A stretch of DNA of 61,479 bases from Sulfuricurvum sp. IAE1 (GCF_004347735.1 NZ_SLTI01000038.1:1-61479), one strand, 5' to 3'; positions 33,784 to 43,779 are shown, numbered from the stretch's first letter. Translations and numbers: made by a program. The notes: generated from the letters alone by a model not told the origin.

Positions 33784-34893
33784 ATGAACAGCACGGCAAA
33801 AATTGCCCTTTTGGCAGTAGTAGGTATCGGCGGAACCGCGATCGGGATGATGAGCGGGAGCATGGGAATGATGGCGGGGAGTTCTGTCCTGACCGTTTTG
33901 ATAGCGGCAGGTATGCTTTTGCAACCCTCTTCGAAGAACGGTAAAATCGACGGATACCTCGATCAGTTCATGGACCTCATGTACTACAAACGTAACCGGA
34001 TCAAACCGATCGATGGCGCTGCCGGATCGATCGAAGCCAAACTGAGTGCCCTGGCAAAAGCGCATGAAGAGATGTTGCTGGCCGACACGCAGGTGGCCGG
34101 AGAGATGGTGTTGCTGGCCGACAAGGTAAGCCAGGGGCATTACCGCTGCCGGGTTGACAGCGATACGAAAACCCCGCACGTCCACCTGCTTCGGATGACG
34201 ATGAACAACATGCTCGACCAGACCGAAAAAAACATCGACAAGGCGATCCGTGTCCTGGAAGCCCTCGGCGAAGGGAAATTCGATACCCGTGCCGAGATCG
34301 GCGTAGAGGGTAAAATGGGGCAGATGCTCGCCAAAATCAATGAGCTTGGAAGCGCTTTGCAGCGGATGGAAGACCAAAACAACGAAGCCAAAGAGGTGCT
34401 GAACAACAACACGCTCCACCTCCGCCGGACGATCGAGGAGCTCCGTTCGACGAAATTCCTCGAACTCAACGGGATGATCAACACCACCGTCGAGCGGATC
34501 CAAAACGTCGCGGGGAAAGAGCATGAGCTCGCCGACAATCTTCAGGCCCTTACCGGGAATGTCCGTGAAACGAAAGAGATTCTCGTCACGATCGGAGACA
34601 TCGCCGATCAGACCAACCTGCTTGCGCTCAACGCCGCCATCGAAGCAGCCCGTGCGGGAGAGCACGGACGCGGATTCGCGGTTGTCGCCGACGAAGTGCG
34701 TAAACTGGCCGAGCGGACCCAGAAGAGCCTCGCCGAAAGCGCGGCGACGATCAACATCCTGATTCAGTCGATCAGCGACAACAGCGAAGTGCTGAACAAA
34801 AACATGGGCGAAATGATGGATTTGACACAATATGTGGGCAACGTCGACCGTAAAATGGAAGAGTTGCTCGAAGCGATGGACGCGATGAGTTGA
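33784..34893 (+). CDS. Methyl-accepting chemotaxis protein, CetA-like
   Basis: 369 residues. A short N-terminal membrane hairpin ([34 protein letters not shown]) is followed by a HAMP-like and coiled-coil region and the signalling tip [37 protein letters not shown], the CheA/CheW-binding hairpin. There is no periplasmic ligand domain, so it must take its input from another protein, most simply the PAS protein encoded immediately upstream. Together they would report redox or energy state to the flagellar motor. Confidence 0.88.
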   Translation: MNSTAKIALLAVVGIGGTAIGMMSGSMGMMAGSSVLTVLIAAGMLLQPSSKNGKIDGYLDQFMDLMYYKRNRIKPIDGAAGSIEAKLSALAKAHEEMLLADTQVAGEMVLLADKVSQGHYRCRVDSDTKTPHVHLLRMTMNNMLDQTEKNIDKAIRVLEALGEGKFDTRAEIGVEGKMGQMLAKINELGSALQRMEDQNNEAKEVLNNNTLHLRRTIEELRSTKFLELNGMINTTVERIQNVAGKEHELADNLQALTGNVRETKEILVTIGDIADQTNLLALNAAIEAARAGEHGRGFAVVADEVRKLAERTQKSLAESAATINILIQSISDNSEVLNKNMGEMMDLTQYVGNVDRKMEELLEAMDAMS

Positions 34894-34897
34894 AGCG

Positions 34898-36070
34898 CTA
34901 TACGCTGTAGGGGTGCAGCAGGATCGACGCTCCGTTGACATCCCCTTTCTCGAGTTTCAGCGCCGCCGCGTAAATACGCCCGAGCATCCCCGTATGGGTG
35001 ATGAGAGCGTCTTCAATCTCCTGATCGGGTTTGAGTTCTTCGACGATCCTTTGGATCGGCACGTTCATCAGCCCCTCGAGCAACGAGAACATCGCGATAA
35101 GGCGGGTTCTCTCAATCATTTTTTCTTCCGGGTCGGAGGAGAGTTTGTGGAGCAGTGACACCATCGTATCGATCCGCTTCTGGGCAAAAACGGTGTAGGG
35201 ATTGCGTTCGTCGACCGATTTCGTCCCCGATTTGGAATAGATGATGAGCATCAGCCACTGCATCAGATCCATTTTCCCGAGCTTTTCAAGCATTTCGCGC
35301 AGCGACGCCGTCCCCTCGAGATAGTGGGGATGGACCGAACGCAAAAACTGTATCAGCTGAAGCGAGAGGCTCCCCTCCTGTTTGAAAAAATGGTGGATTT
35401 CATCGAGCGAAGCATCTTTTTGGAGCAGCGAAAACAGCGACATCACCTCCGAGTATTGCGGATCGATCCGTTTTTGGGTGATCAGGTGGGCTTTGGCGAA
35501 ATAAAATCCCTGAAAATACTGAAAACCGAATGCTTTGTACGCTTCGACGATCTCGTAAAATTCGACTTTCTGCGCGATCCATTTCATTTTCCCGTACGGG
35601 TTGGGGGCAAAGCGGAACTGTTCGATGTCGGTTTGGGTGACGTCGAATTTGGCGAATTCGACGAACGGGAAAATGGGGGAGAAGGTTTCGAGGTAATGGG
35701 AATGGAACGACGCGTTATCGAGTGCGAACCGATACCCGAGGGAGAAATAATAACGGATAGCTTCATGAACGCGGGCGTTGATCTTGGTGGAGGCGGAGAG
35801 TTCGAAAACGAATTTTTCTTTGGGAAGGGTGCGGAGGATATCGGTCAGCAAAAGGGGACCGTCGGTGTTGACAAACGCAAGAACATCCCCGAACGCTCCT
35901 TCCGAACCGATCTGGTTGAGGAGATTGACAAGGACCGATGCCGTAGCGTGGCGAGGGTCGTCGATGACGCATTCGCCGTAAGCGTTACGGTAAAAAAATT
36001 CGTAACCGATGATCTCTTCGGAGAGATTCAAAATCGGTTGGCGTGCCAGTTGTAGCGTACTGTTTAACAT
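34898..36070 (-). CDS. EAL-HDOD domain protein
   Basis: 390 residues, YuxH-type. The N-terminal EAL-like domain reads LARQPILNLSEEIIGYEFFYR, but EAL is replaced by EFF and other metal ligands are missing, so c-di-GMP hydrolysis is unlikely. The HDOD domain (about 190-380) includes SLSLQLIQFLRSVHPHY and the LMLIIYSKS helix. Such proteins are non-catalytic signalling or scaffold proteins linked to motility. Convergent to the chemoreceptor gene with a 4-base gap. Confidence 0.8.
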   Translation of the reverse strand: MLNSTLQLARQPILNLSEEIIGYEFFYRNAYGECVIDDPRHATASVLVNLLNQIGSEGAFGDVLAFVNTDGPLLLTDILRTLPKEKFVFELSASTKINARVHEAIRYYFSLGYRFALDNASFHSHYLETFSPIFPFVEFAKFDVTQTDIEQFRFAPNPYGKMKWIAQKVEFYEIVEAYKAFGFQYFQGFYFAKAHLITQKRIDPQYSEVMSLFSLLQKDASLDEIHHFFKQEGSLSLQLIQFLRSVHPHYLEGTASLREMLEKLGKMDLMQWLMLIIYSKSGTKSVDERNPYTVFAQKRIDTMVSLLHKLSSDPEEKMIERTRLIAMFSLLEGLMNVPIQRIVEELKPDQEIEDALITHTGMLGRIYAAALKLEKGDVNGASILLHPYSV

Positions 36071-36159
36071 TGTTTCTCACTGTTCGTGTTGCTGAAGTGT
36101 ACCGTAATTTGAGTATTATTTCAAAAAGAGAAATTTATAGATACGAAGAGGCGGAACCG

Positions 36160-38766
36160 ATGACGCAGGAACACAGAACGATTTATTACAAAGATTACCT
36201 TCCCCCGGCCTATACCGTCTCCGAATGCCGTTTGGAATTTATCATCGAGGAGGGTTCCACGCGGGTCGACAACGTGATGAAAATCGTCCGCCTCGATCGC
36301 GCCGCAACACAGCTGCGGCTCGATGGAGAGATGCTGGACCTCGAGCTGTTGTGGGTCGATGAGGTGTTGTATACGGAGGCGATGTACCGCGCCGACGAAA
36401 AAGGGCTGAATATTCCCCTCGATGCCGACGAAGCGACCGTCCGTGTCATCACCCGCATCTATCCCGATGAAAATACCGCGCTCGAGGGACTGTACCGCTC
36501 CGGAGGAATCTGGTGTACCCAAAACGAACCCGAAGGGTTCCGCCGGATCACCTATTTTATCGATCGTCCCGATGTGATGACCCGCTTTACCACCAAGATT
36601 ATCGCTTCCAAAGAAACATGCCCCGTATTGCTTAGCAACGGAAACTTGCGCGGCACCGCGACTCTCGATAACGGCAAACATCTCGCCCTTTGGGAAGACC
36701 CGATCCCCAAACCCTGCTATCTGTTTGCGTTGGTCGCCGGCGATTTGGGTTCTATCCACGATACCTACACCACAATGAGCGGGAAAAAAGTCGATTTGGC
36801 GATTTATTGCGACAAAGGGAACGAATCAAAATGTCATCATGCGATGCGTTCCCTGAAAAAATCGATGGAGTGGGACGAGGTCACCTACGGACGCGAATAC
36901 GATCTGGAGGTCTATAACATCGTTGCGGTCGACAGTTTCAACATGGGGGCGATGGAGAACAAAGGGCTCAATATTTTCAACTCCCACTACGTGCTGGCGG
37001 ATGAGGATACCGCAACTGATGGCGATTTCATGGGGATCGAGAGCGTGATCGCCCACGAGTATTTTCACAACTGGACGGGCAACCGCATTACCTGCCGAAA
37101 CTGGTTTGAACTCACGCTCAAAGAGGGCTTGACCGTTTTTCGTGACCAGTGTTTCAGCGCCGACATGAATTCCCGGCACATCCAGCGTATCGACGACGTC
37201 CGTGCCCTTCGAGAACGGCAGTTTGTGGAGGATGCCGGACCGACGGCTCACCCGATCAAACCCGAAAGTTATATCGAGATCAACAACTTTTACACCGCGA
37301 CCGTTTACGAAAAAGGGGCCGAGGTGATCCGGATGATGCATACGATCCTCGGTCCCGAACGTTTCCGCGCCGCAATGGATCGCTATTTTGAAACGTTTGA
37401 CGGGCGTGCCGTGGGGACGGAGGAATTTTTGTGGGCGATGCAGAGCGAAAGCCCGGTCGATCTGGAGCGTTTCAAGCGGTGGTATTCCCAGGAAAGGACT
37501 CCTACGCTTGTCGTTTCGGCTCAGCATGATCCCCAAAAACGTCAAATGCGTCTGAACGTCGTTCAACAAGTGCCTAAAAACACCAAAAATCTCGAACAGC
37601 TCCCTTATGCGATGCCGTTCAGAATCGCCCTGCTCAAAGAAAACGGCGAAAGCTATCCGCTCAAAACCGCAGATATCACGGTGCTGCACGGCGACGTTCT
37701 CTGGATCGAGAAGGAGAGACACGAGATCATCTTCGAGGGGATAGACTCTCCGGCCTCATTGTCTTTGAACCGGGAGTTCAGTGCCCCGGTCATCGTGGAG
37801 TGCGACCGGCTTGATTATCCGTTTCTGATGGCCCGAGACAACGACGGTTTCGTCCGCTACGAAGCGGCGCAGCGTTTCGGCATCGAAACCTTGGAAGCGA
37901 TGATGAAAGGCGAAACGGCCGATGAGCGTTTTGTGGAGAGTTACGGAGCGATTTTGCTGGACGGTTCGATTGAACCGATGTTCAAAGCGCAACTGCTTGA
38001 ACTCCCCTCCATTGCATCGCTGATGCAGCGCCAAAGCGTGATTGACGTCGAATCGATCAGATCGGCCAGGGAGAATCTCAAACGAATCCTCGCGGAACGT
38101 TACCGCACACACCTTCGCGATCAGATCGCAGATCTCTACGATCCCGCCGATACGTCGATCAGCGGGCAGAGCATGGGGAGACGTTCGCTTAAAAACCGGT
38201 TGCTCGGAGTGTTGATGAGTCTGGAGAACGAAGAGGACGCGCAGCTGTGCCGTGCCCACTATACGGATGCGCTGACAATGACCGAACGGCTCGCGGCGCT
38301 CGAATTGCTCGAAAACTATGCCCCTGCGTACGGGGAAGAGGCACTGGAAGATTTTTACGGACGCTACCGCGATCAGACCCTGGTGATGAACAAGTATTTT
38401 GCCGTCCGCGCGTCGTCGCAGCGCAAAGGGACGCTGGAGAGGGTCAAGGCGTTGCAGGAGGATCCGGCATTCGACATCAAAGTCCCCAACCTCGTCCGTG
38501 CGCTTATCGGCAGTTTCGCCCGAAACCCCGTCGCATTTTACGACCGAAGCGGCGAGGGGTACCGCTTCATCGCCGATAAAATTCTCCAGATTGATCCCCT
38601 CAATCCGCAGGTGGCGTCGGGTCTCGCCGGCGCGTTCAAAAACTATGCCCGCCTGTGCGCCGAGCACAAGCCGATGATGGGGGGGGAACTGGAGCGGATC
38701 AAAAATCATCCGGGCCTTTCGGACAACGTGTACGAGATCGTATCGAAGATTTTGGGCGCGCCGTAA
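36160..38766 (+). CDS. pepN: Aminopeptidase N
   Basis: 868-residue M1 zinc metallopeptidase that trims N-terminal residues from peptides in the cytoplasm. Substrate-amine motif GAMENKGLN, zinc site HEYFHNWTGNR with the distal Glu in LTLKEGLTVF, and the C-terminal HEAT-like helical domain (DUF3458) are all present. Preferred ATG at 36160; the frame is open to 36043 but that stretch covers the divergent spacer. Length fits Escherichia-type PepN. Confidence 0.96.
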   Translation: MTQEHRTIYYKDYLPPAYTVSECRLEFIIEEGSTRVDNVMKIVRLDRAATQLRLDGEMLDLELLWVDEVLYTEAMYRADEKGLNIPLDADEATVRVITRIYPDENTALEGLYRSGGIWCTQNEPEGFRRITYFIDRPDVMTRFTTKIIASKETCPVLLSNGNLRGTATLDNGKHLALWEDPIPKPCYLFALVAGDLGSIHDTYTTMSGKKVDLAIYCDKGNESKCHHAMRSLKKSMEWDEVTYGREYDLEVYNIVAVDSFNMGAMENKGLNIFNSHYVLADEDTATDGDFMGIESVIAHEYFHNWTGNRITCRNWFELTLKEGLTVFRDQCFSADMNSRHIQRIDDVRALRERQFVEDAGPTAHPIKPESYIEINNFYTATVYEKGAEVIRMMHTILGPERFRAAMDRYFETFDGRAVGTEEFLWAMQSESPVDLERFKRWYSQERTPTLVVSAQHDPQKRQMRLNVVQQVPKNTKNLEQLPYAMPFRIALLKENGESYPLKTADITVLHGDVLWIEKERHEIIFEGIDSPASLSLNREFSAPVIVECDRLDYPFLMARDNDGFVRYEAAQRFGIETLEAMMKGETADERFVESYGAILLDGSIEPMFKAQLLELPSIASLMQRQSVIDVESIRSARENLKRILAERYRTHLRDQIADLYDPADTSISGQSMGRRSLKNRLLGVLMSLENEEDAQLCRAHYTDALTMTERLAALELLENYAPAYGEEALEDFYGRYRDQTLVMNKYFAVRASSQRKGTLERVKALQEDPAFDIKVPNLVRALIGSFARNPVAFYDRSGEGYRFIADKILQIDPLNPQVASGLAGAFKNYARLCAEHKPMMGGELERIKNHPGLSDNVYEIVSKILGAP

Positions 38767-38838
38767 AAATTGAGAAAAAAGGTAACATTATAATCTTTTG
38801 TCGAATTTCTAATATAAAATATGAATCATCTTGTAAGG

Positions 38839-38872
38839 TTGTGATAACATTGTGATGGAATGGTAATATAAT
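38839..38872 (+). promoter_or_regulatory. Promoter and TTGTGAT repeats before the second SQR gene
   Basis: TTGTGAT occurs at 38839 and 38850, 11 bases (one helix turn) apart, with a third partial copy TTGTAAG at 38831. A TATAAT lies at 38867-38872, and AGAAGGAG before the ATG at 38906. The repeats replace a recognisable -35, as in activator-dependent promoters. Confidence 0.45.
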
Positions 38873-38905
38873 CACCGTTAATGGATTTTATTAGAAGGAG
38901 AAACA

Positions 38906-40375
38906 ATGGCGAGATTAGTGGTCCTCGGCGGCGGTGTCGCCGGACACACCGCGGCGACATTCGCGGCGGATTGGCTCGGTAAAGAACATGAGGTGGTGGT
39001 CGTCACCCCGAACTCGAAATGGAACTGGATTCCTTCGAACATTTGGGTCGGTGTCGGCGAAATGACCAAAGAGGACGTCACGTTCGATCTCGCTCCTGTT
39101 TACGAAAAAGCGGGGATCACCTACAAACAGGCCAAAGCCGTCAGCATCAACCCTGAGGGAAGCGCAGGCAGCGACAAGCCGTTTGTAACAATCGAGTACA
39201 CCGGTCAGGGCAAAGCGGGTGTGAGCGAAGAAGTCACTTACGACTACCTGATCAACGCCACGGGTCCCAAGCTCAACTTCGGCGCTACGCCGGGCCTGGG
39301 AGAGGGTTCCAACCTCGGGGAATACACCGTATCGGTGTGTACCGCAGACCATGCCGAACACGCGGCGCACGAACTTGAAAAAGTCATGGAAAAAATGCGC
39401 AAAGGCCAGCGTCAGAAAATTCTCATCGGTACGGGACACGGTATGTGTACGTGCCAGGGGGCGGCGTTCGAGTATATTTTCAACGTCGAACACGAACTCC
39501 GCAAAGCGGGATTGCGCGACATGGCCGATATCAAATGGATCTCGAACGAAACGTTCATGGGTGACTTCGGTATGGGCGGTCTGCATATGAAAGTGGGCGG
39601 ATACGTTGTCAGCAGCCGTATTTTCACCGAGTCGCTGTTTGCTGAGCGCGGTGTCGATTACATCACCGGCGCACATGTCAACAAAGTCGAAAAAGGGAAA
39701 GTTTCCTACGAGCTTCTCGACGGATCGACGGGAGAAGAGGAGTTTGACTTCTCGATGCTGATCCCGCCGTTTGCCGGTGTCGGGCTCAAAGCGTACAACA
39801 AAGCGGGGGAAGATATTACCGATACGGTATTCGCTCCCAACGGGTTTATGAAAGTCGACGCCGACTATACGCCAAAAGCCTATGAAGAGTGGAAAGCTTC
39901 CGACTGGCCTCGTACGTACCAGAACCCGACGTACAAAAACATGTTTGCCGCAGGGATCGCGTTCGCACCTCCGCATATCATCTCCAAACCGGCGAAATCG
40001 CCTAACGGTACCGTCATCAATCCGACCCCTCCGCGGACGGGTATGCCCAGCGGTATCATCGGGAAAGCGGTGGCCCACAGCATCTGCGATCTGATCAAAA
40101 AAGGGTCTGATGCCCATCTTCACGAAGCCTCCATGGCCGAGATGGGTGCAGCGTGCGTCGCGTCCGCCGGTAAAGGATGGCTGGACGGCCAGGCGGCGGC
40201 GATGACCGTTTACCCGGTCGTTCCCGATTATGACAAATACCCCGGAACGGGGCGCGACACCGATTACACGTTCGGTGAAATCGGTCTTGCAGGTCACTGG
40301 ATCAAACACATTCTCCATTACCTGTTCATCTACAAAGCGAAGCTCAAACCGGGCTGGACGTTTATTCCCGAATAA
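38906..40375 (+). CDS. Sulfide:quinone oxidoreductase family flavoprotein (second type)
   Basis: 489 residues, no signal peptide. FAD site LVVLGGGVAGHTAATFAA at the very start; a Cys-rich redox motif GTGHGMCTCQGAAFEY and another Cys in VCTADHAEH differ from the gene at 31822, so this is a different SQR type. The C-terminus (GHWIKHILHYLFIYKAKLKP) is an amphipathic membrane-binding element. Presumed sulfide oxidation to quinone from the cytoplasmic-made, membrane-attached enzyme; the topology is unclear. Followed 18 bases later by a 54-residue membrane protein. Confidence 0.82.
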   Translation: MARLVVLGGGVAGHTAATFAADWLGKEHEVVVVTPNSKWNWIPSNIWVGVGEMTKEDVTFDLAPVYEKAGITYKQAKAVSINPEGSAGSDKPFVTIEYTGQGKAGVSEEVTYDYLINATGPKLNFGATPGLGEGSNLGEYTVSVCTADHAEHAAHELEKVMEKMRKGQRQKILIGTGHGMCTCQGAAFEYIFNVEHELRKAGLRDMADIKWISNETFMGDFGMGGLHMKVGGYVVSSRIFTESLFAERGVDYITGAHVNKVEKGKVSYELLDGSTGEEEFDFSMLIPPFAGVGLKAYNKAGEDITDTVFAPNGFMKVDADYTPKAYEEWKASDWPRTYQNPTYKNMFAAGIAFAPPHIISKPAKSPNGTVINPTPPRTGMPSGIIGKAVAHSICDLIKKGSDAHLHEASMAEMGAACVASAGKGWLDGQAAAMTVYPVVPDYDKYPGTGRDTDYTFGEIGLAGHWIKHILHYLFIYKAKLKPGWTFIPE

Positions 40376-40393
40376 AGAAAGAGGAGCACAATC

Positions 40394-40558
40394 ATGTCAA
40401 AACCAGAAGAATTCAACTTCGCCAAAAACGACAAGTTCAATACCGCGATGATCCCGGGGAAATGGGCCCGCTTTATGCGGACCTGCAAACTGTGGCAGTT
40501 TATCCGTTTCATCATCATCAACCTCAAAATGCTGGTTGTTGTCAGCAAAAGCCACTAA
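40394..40558 (+). CDS. Small SQR-associated membrane protein
   Basis: A 54-residue ORF reading MSKPEEFNFAKNDKF, then GKWARFMRTCKLWQFIRF, a hydrophobic IIINLKMLVVV helix and SKSH. A very strong GAGGAG ribosome binding site lies 8 bases upstream, and a hairpin follows the stop. Basic amphipathic segment plus one short helix suggests a membrane-bound partner or anchor for the SQR just upstream. No family recognised; it is easy to miss because of its size. Confidence 0.7.
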   Translation: MSKPEEFNFAKNDKFNTAMIPGKWARFMRTCKLWQFIRFIIINLKMLVVVSKSH

Positions 40559-40565
40559 CTCTCCT

Positions 40566-40587
40566 GTTTCGGCCTTTCGGCCGAAAC
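40566..40587 (+). terminator. Hairpin after the SQR operon
   Basis: GTTTCGGCC and GGCCGAAAC form a perfect 9-bp stem with a TTTC loop, 8 bases after the small ORF stop. No T run follows, so it may be a stability hairpin as much as a terminator. Confidence 0.6.
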
Positions 40588-40615
40588 CCAAACTTCCGAA
40601 AAAAGTGCCCATATC

Positions 40616-41428
40616 ATGATCCGAGAGATTATCCGTTATCCCGATCCCCGCATCCGCCTGATCTCCGCCAATGTCCGTTTTTTTGATAGCGAACTGCGTA
40701 CAGCGATCAGCGACATGATCGATACGATGAAGGCGAACGACCTCGAAGCCCTCACCGCGATTTTGATCGGCATCCAGTACAACGTTATCGTTATGAAAGA
40801 AGGGGACTCGTATGTCCCGTATGTGAACGCCCGATTGATCAAACAATCGGAAAAAGCGGTATTCACCGAACGCAGCCTCTATTACCCGGGTATCAGCGTC
40901 GACGTCGACCGTTTCACCCGCGTCACGGTCATTTATGAGGATACGGAGGGGAATCCGCGTCACCGGGACCTCGTCGGCGAAGAAGCCCGTCGATTTCAGC
41001 AGTATCTCGATTACGCTTTCGGGAGCACTTTCGTCGATCGGGTGGATCGTGAAATGAAGCGGCGTATCGACGATCATCTTGAATTCGGCCTGGTGGCCGA
41101 TGCCCGGGGCGGAAGCTGTCCGACGGTATTCGTACGCGATTATTTCAAAAAAGGGGCGAAGTGGATGATGTTTGTCATCGCGGCAAGCTTCATCCTGCCG
41201 TTCGTTCTCTCTGAACAATACGCCGAAACGGTGTTCCGGATCGATGCCGCCGCATTGGCAACGGTGCCGCTGCTGATTATCGGGTACGTTCTGTATGCTT
41301 TTTACGAATCGCGGAAATACAAACAGTGTACCAGCTGCCAGACCGGAAATATCATCGGTACAACCGCTATTTTGGGTGTGCAGTTTCTGCTGATTGCGGC
41401 GGGCGTCTTTTTCTGGATCAAGCCATAA
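40616..41428 (+). CDS. Pseudo-peptide-deformylase fused to membrane helices
   Basis: 270 residues. The first 160 follow the peptide deformylase plan (REIIRYPDPRIRLISANV, DMIDTMKANDLEALTAILIG), but each catalytic motif is lost: GLAAPQIG is LTAILIGIQ, EGCLS is ERSLYYPGIS, and the zinc motif HExDH region is QQYLDYAFG. It is followed by two or three membrane helices (WMMFVIAASFILPFVL, LATVPLLIIGYVLYAFY, AILGVQFLLIAAGVFFW) with a CTSCQTG pair between. So it cannot be a working deformylase; it may have become a membrane-bound binding or scaffold protein. Confidence 0.7.
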   Translation: MIREIIRYPDPRIRLISANVRFFDSELRTAISDMIDTMKANDLEALTAILIGIQYNVIVMKEGDSYVPYVNARLIKQSEKAVFTERSLYYPGISVDVDRFTRVTVIYEDTEGNPRHRDLVGEEARRFQQYLDYAFGSTFVDRVDREMKRRIDDHLEFGLVADARGGSCPTVFVRDYFKKGAKWMMFVIAASFILPFVLSEQYAETVFRIDAAALATVPLLIIGYVLYAFYESRKYKQCTSCQTGNIIGTTAILGVQFLLIAAGVFFWIKP

Positions 41429-41478
41429 ATAATAAAAAATTATAGTATTATACCGTCATCGTTTCTAGAGGATAGGGT

Positions 41479-43779
41479 ATGAATCTCCCCGATTTGTCGC
41501 AATTGCAGGATGCCAGAGATGTTTTGATCGCGGAGAAAGAGTCGATACTCGTCGAATGGGTTTCGCACGAGATCTGTTCGGATATTCTCAAACGCCACGA
41601 AATTGATACCGATTTTTTCGTCAACCGTTACGCATCGAACGTGTTCGATTATTTCATGGGGGTCGTTTCGGGAGAGATGGAGATCGGGCAGTGTCCCGTC
41701 ATCGCCGATCTGATCGACTACCTCAAGGATAAAGAGATCCGGGCTGACGAGCTTTTCGTCCTTTGCACCCATTTCAAACGTTCCGTCATCGATGCCACCT
41801 ATCGGCTCGGAGTAAATGCCCAGGCTGTTTTCAGCACGATCAGCTACCTGTTTGATCAGAATTTTGCCGGGGTTCTCAAACTTTACACCGATACGATCTA
41901 CCAAAAAGAGCAGGAAGCCCTCAACGCGTCGAAAGCGAAAGAGTACTTTCTTTCGAACATGTCGCACGAGATACGTACGCCGCTCAACGCCATTTTGGGG
42001 TTCGTTTCACTGCTGCGGGATGAAACGACCAACCCGAGATCGCAAAAATACCTCGACATTATCTCCAACAGCGGTGAAACGCTGCTGCACATCATCAACG
42101 ACATCCTCGATTTCTCGAAACTCCGCAGCGGAGAGTTCACCGTCGATCCGCAACCGTTTAACATTCATGACGAGATTTCTCACACGATGGAACTCTTCGT
42201 CCCCAGCGCCAATTCCAAAAGTATCACCCTCACCAGTTTTATCGATCCTTCGATCCCCTATGAGATGACGGCTGACGCGCTGAGGATCAAGCAGATACTG
42301 GGGAATTTTTTGAGCAACGCCATCAAATTTACCGATCATGCCGGGGTGATCCACGTCGAAGCGCGGTATGAAGAGGGAACTCTCTATCTCTCCGTTAGCG
42401 ATCAGGGGATCGGGATCGGACCGGCCGATCAGGAGAGAATTTTCGATGCCTTTTCCCAGGTCCAGGAGTGCGGTAAGCAGCTTCAGGGCGGAAGCGGACT
42501 GGGACTGTCCATCTGCCGTCAGCTGGCCGTTCACATGGGCGGGGGGATCGAACTCCAATCCTCGCCCGGAGAGGGAAGCGTATTTACCCTCAAAATTCCC
42601 GTGACGGTCAACACGGAGTGTTTCATATCGAAGTTCGACCCCTCGCGGATGGCAAATCTCAGGATCGCGCTGCTGGGTTATCCTGAATCGGAAGGGTACA
42701 AACTCGAGTCGCTTCGACGCTACTGGGAACATTTCGGCTTGAAGATCGAGCAGATAGATTCGGTGGACGAATCGGCCGATCTGCTGATTTTTCTCGAAAG
42801 CGCGATCGACGAGCCCAAGCGCACAGCCATCATCGAACGCAATATCCCCTCGATCGCCATTCTCGATTTTCTCGACGACCGTTACGACACGGTCGGAAAC
42901 ATCGTCCCCCTGACTTTCCCCATTTACTGCACCAAGCTCCAAAGCGCCTTCAACGAAGCGCTCGAAGGTACGGCACGCGAGGGCGTCCTGCCCGGGAGCC
43001 CGTGTCGTGGCTGCGGATTTGAGGGGAACGTCCTCGTTGCCGAAGACAACAGTGCCAACCAGGAGCTGATCCGGATCGTCCTGGAACGTTACGGCCTGGG
43101 GTACACAATCGTCTCCAACGGGGCCGAAGCGCTCAAAGAGTTCGAACAAAAAGAGTACGACATCGTACTGATGGACGAACAGATGCCCGTGATGGACGGT
43201 AACGAGGCGACGGCAGCCATGTTGGCGTACGAAGCTGGATCAAAGCGCCGGCACACCCCGATCGTCGCCCTGACCGCCAATGTGATCAAAGGGGCACGGG
43301 AAAGGGCGATCCAAAACGGGTACGATGCCTTTTTGGGCAAGCCGATCGTCTTGCGGGAGATCGAACAGGTCTTCGAGCGTTATCTCCCAAGCAGCCCCAC
43401 GGTTTCCAAAGCTCCTGCCAAAAGGGAAGAGAACGAAACCTTCATCGACATGGACCACCTCAAAAGTGCGCTGATGCTGGACCGGGAACAGATCGAGCAG
43501 TTGCTCGAAATTTACCGTGTGAAAATGGAGCGTTCGCTCGATGAACTTCGCGAAGCGATCGAGGCGAAATCGTACGAGGAGATCGCGTTCGTGGCCCATT
43601 CGATCAAAGGTTCCAGCAGCAATTTCCGTTTTGAAGAACTTTCGCGTCTGGCACGGGTGATCGAGGAATCGGCGGCGGCGGGGGAAGAGGAATTCGATTT
43701 CGTCGAAGCCTGTGAAGTGTTGTGCGGCGAATTTGCTCGGAGGTTTCCGGCGAAAAATGCCGGCTATTCTTCGAGGTAG
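41479..43779 (+). CDS. Hybrid histidine kinase with receiver and Hpt domains
   Basis: 766 residues, no membrane helix. About 1-150: helical N-terminal sensory region of unknown type. 155-225: dimerisation/H-box FLSNMSHEIRTPLNAI. 270-380: ATPase with NAIKF, GIGIG and GLGLSICRQL. 510-630: receiver with EDNSANQEL, IVLMDEQMPVMDG and a final Lys in LGKP. 660-760: Hpt with FVAHSIKGSSSNF. A full BarA-like phosphorelay in one chain. Convergent to a response regulator gene, with 16 bases of overlap, so that regulator may be its output. Confidence 0.93.
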   Translation: MNLPDLSQLQDARDVLIAEKESILVEWVSHEICSDILKRHEIDTDFFVNRYASNVFDYFMGVVSGEMEIGQCPVIADLIDYLKDKEIRADELFVLCTHFKRSVIDATYRLGVNAQAVFSTISYLFDQNFAGVLKLYTDTIYQKEQEALNASKAKEYFLSNMSHEIRTPLNAILGFVSLLRDETTNPRSQKYLDIISNSGETLLHIINDILDFSKLRSGEFTVDPQPFNIHDEISHTMELFVPSANSKSITLTSFIDPSIPYEMTADALRIKQILGNFLSNAIKFTDHAGVIHVEARYEEGTLYLSVSDQGIGIGPADQERIFDAFSQVQECGKQLQGGSGLGLSICRQLAVHMGGGIELQSSPGEGSVFTLKIPVTVNTECFISKFDPSRMANLRIALLGYPESEGYKLESLRRYWEHFGLKIEQIDSVDESADLLIFLESAIDEPKRTAIIERNIPSIAILDFLDDRYDTVGNIVPLTFPIYCTKLQSAFNEALEGTAREGVLPGSPCRGCGFEGNVLVAEDNSANQELIRIVLERYGLGYTIVSNGAEALKEFEQKEYDIVLMDEQMPVMDGNEATAAMLAYEAGSKRRHTPIVALTANVIKGARERAIQNGYDAFLGKPIVLREIEQVFERYLPSSPTVSKAPAKREENETFIDMDHLKSALMLDREQIEQLLEIYRVKMERSLDELREAIEAKSYEEIAFVAHSIKGSSSNFRFEELSRLARVIEESAAAGEEEFDFVEACEVLCGEFARRFPAKNAGYSSR

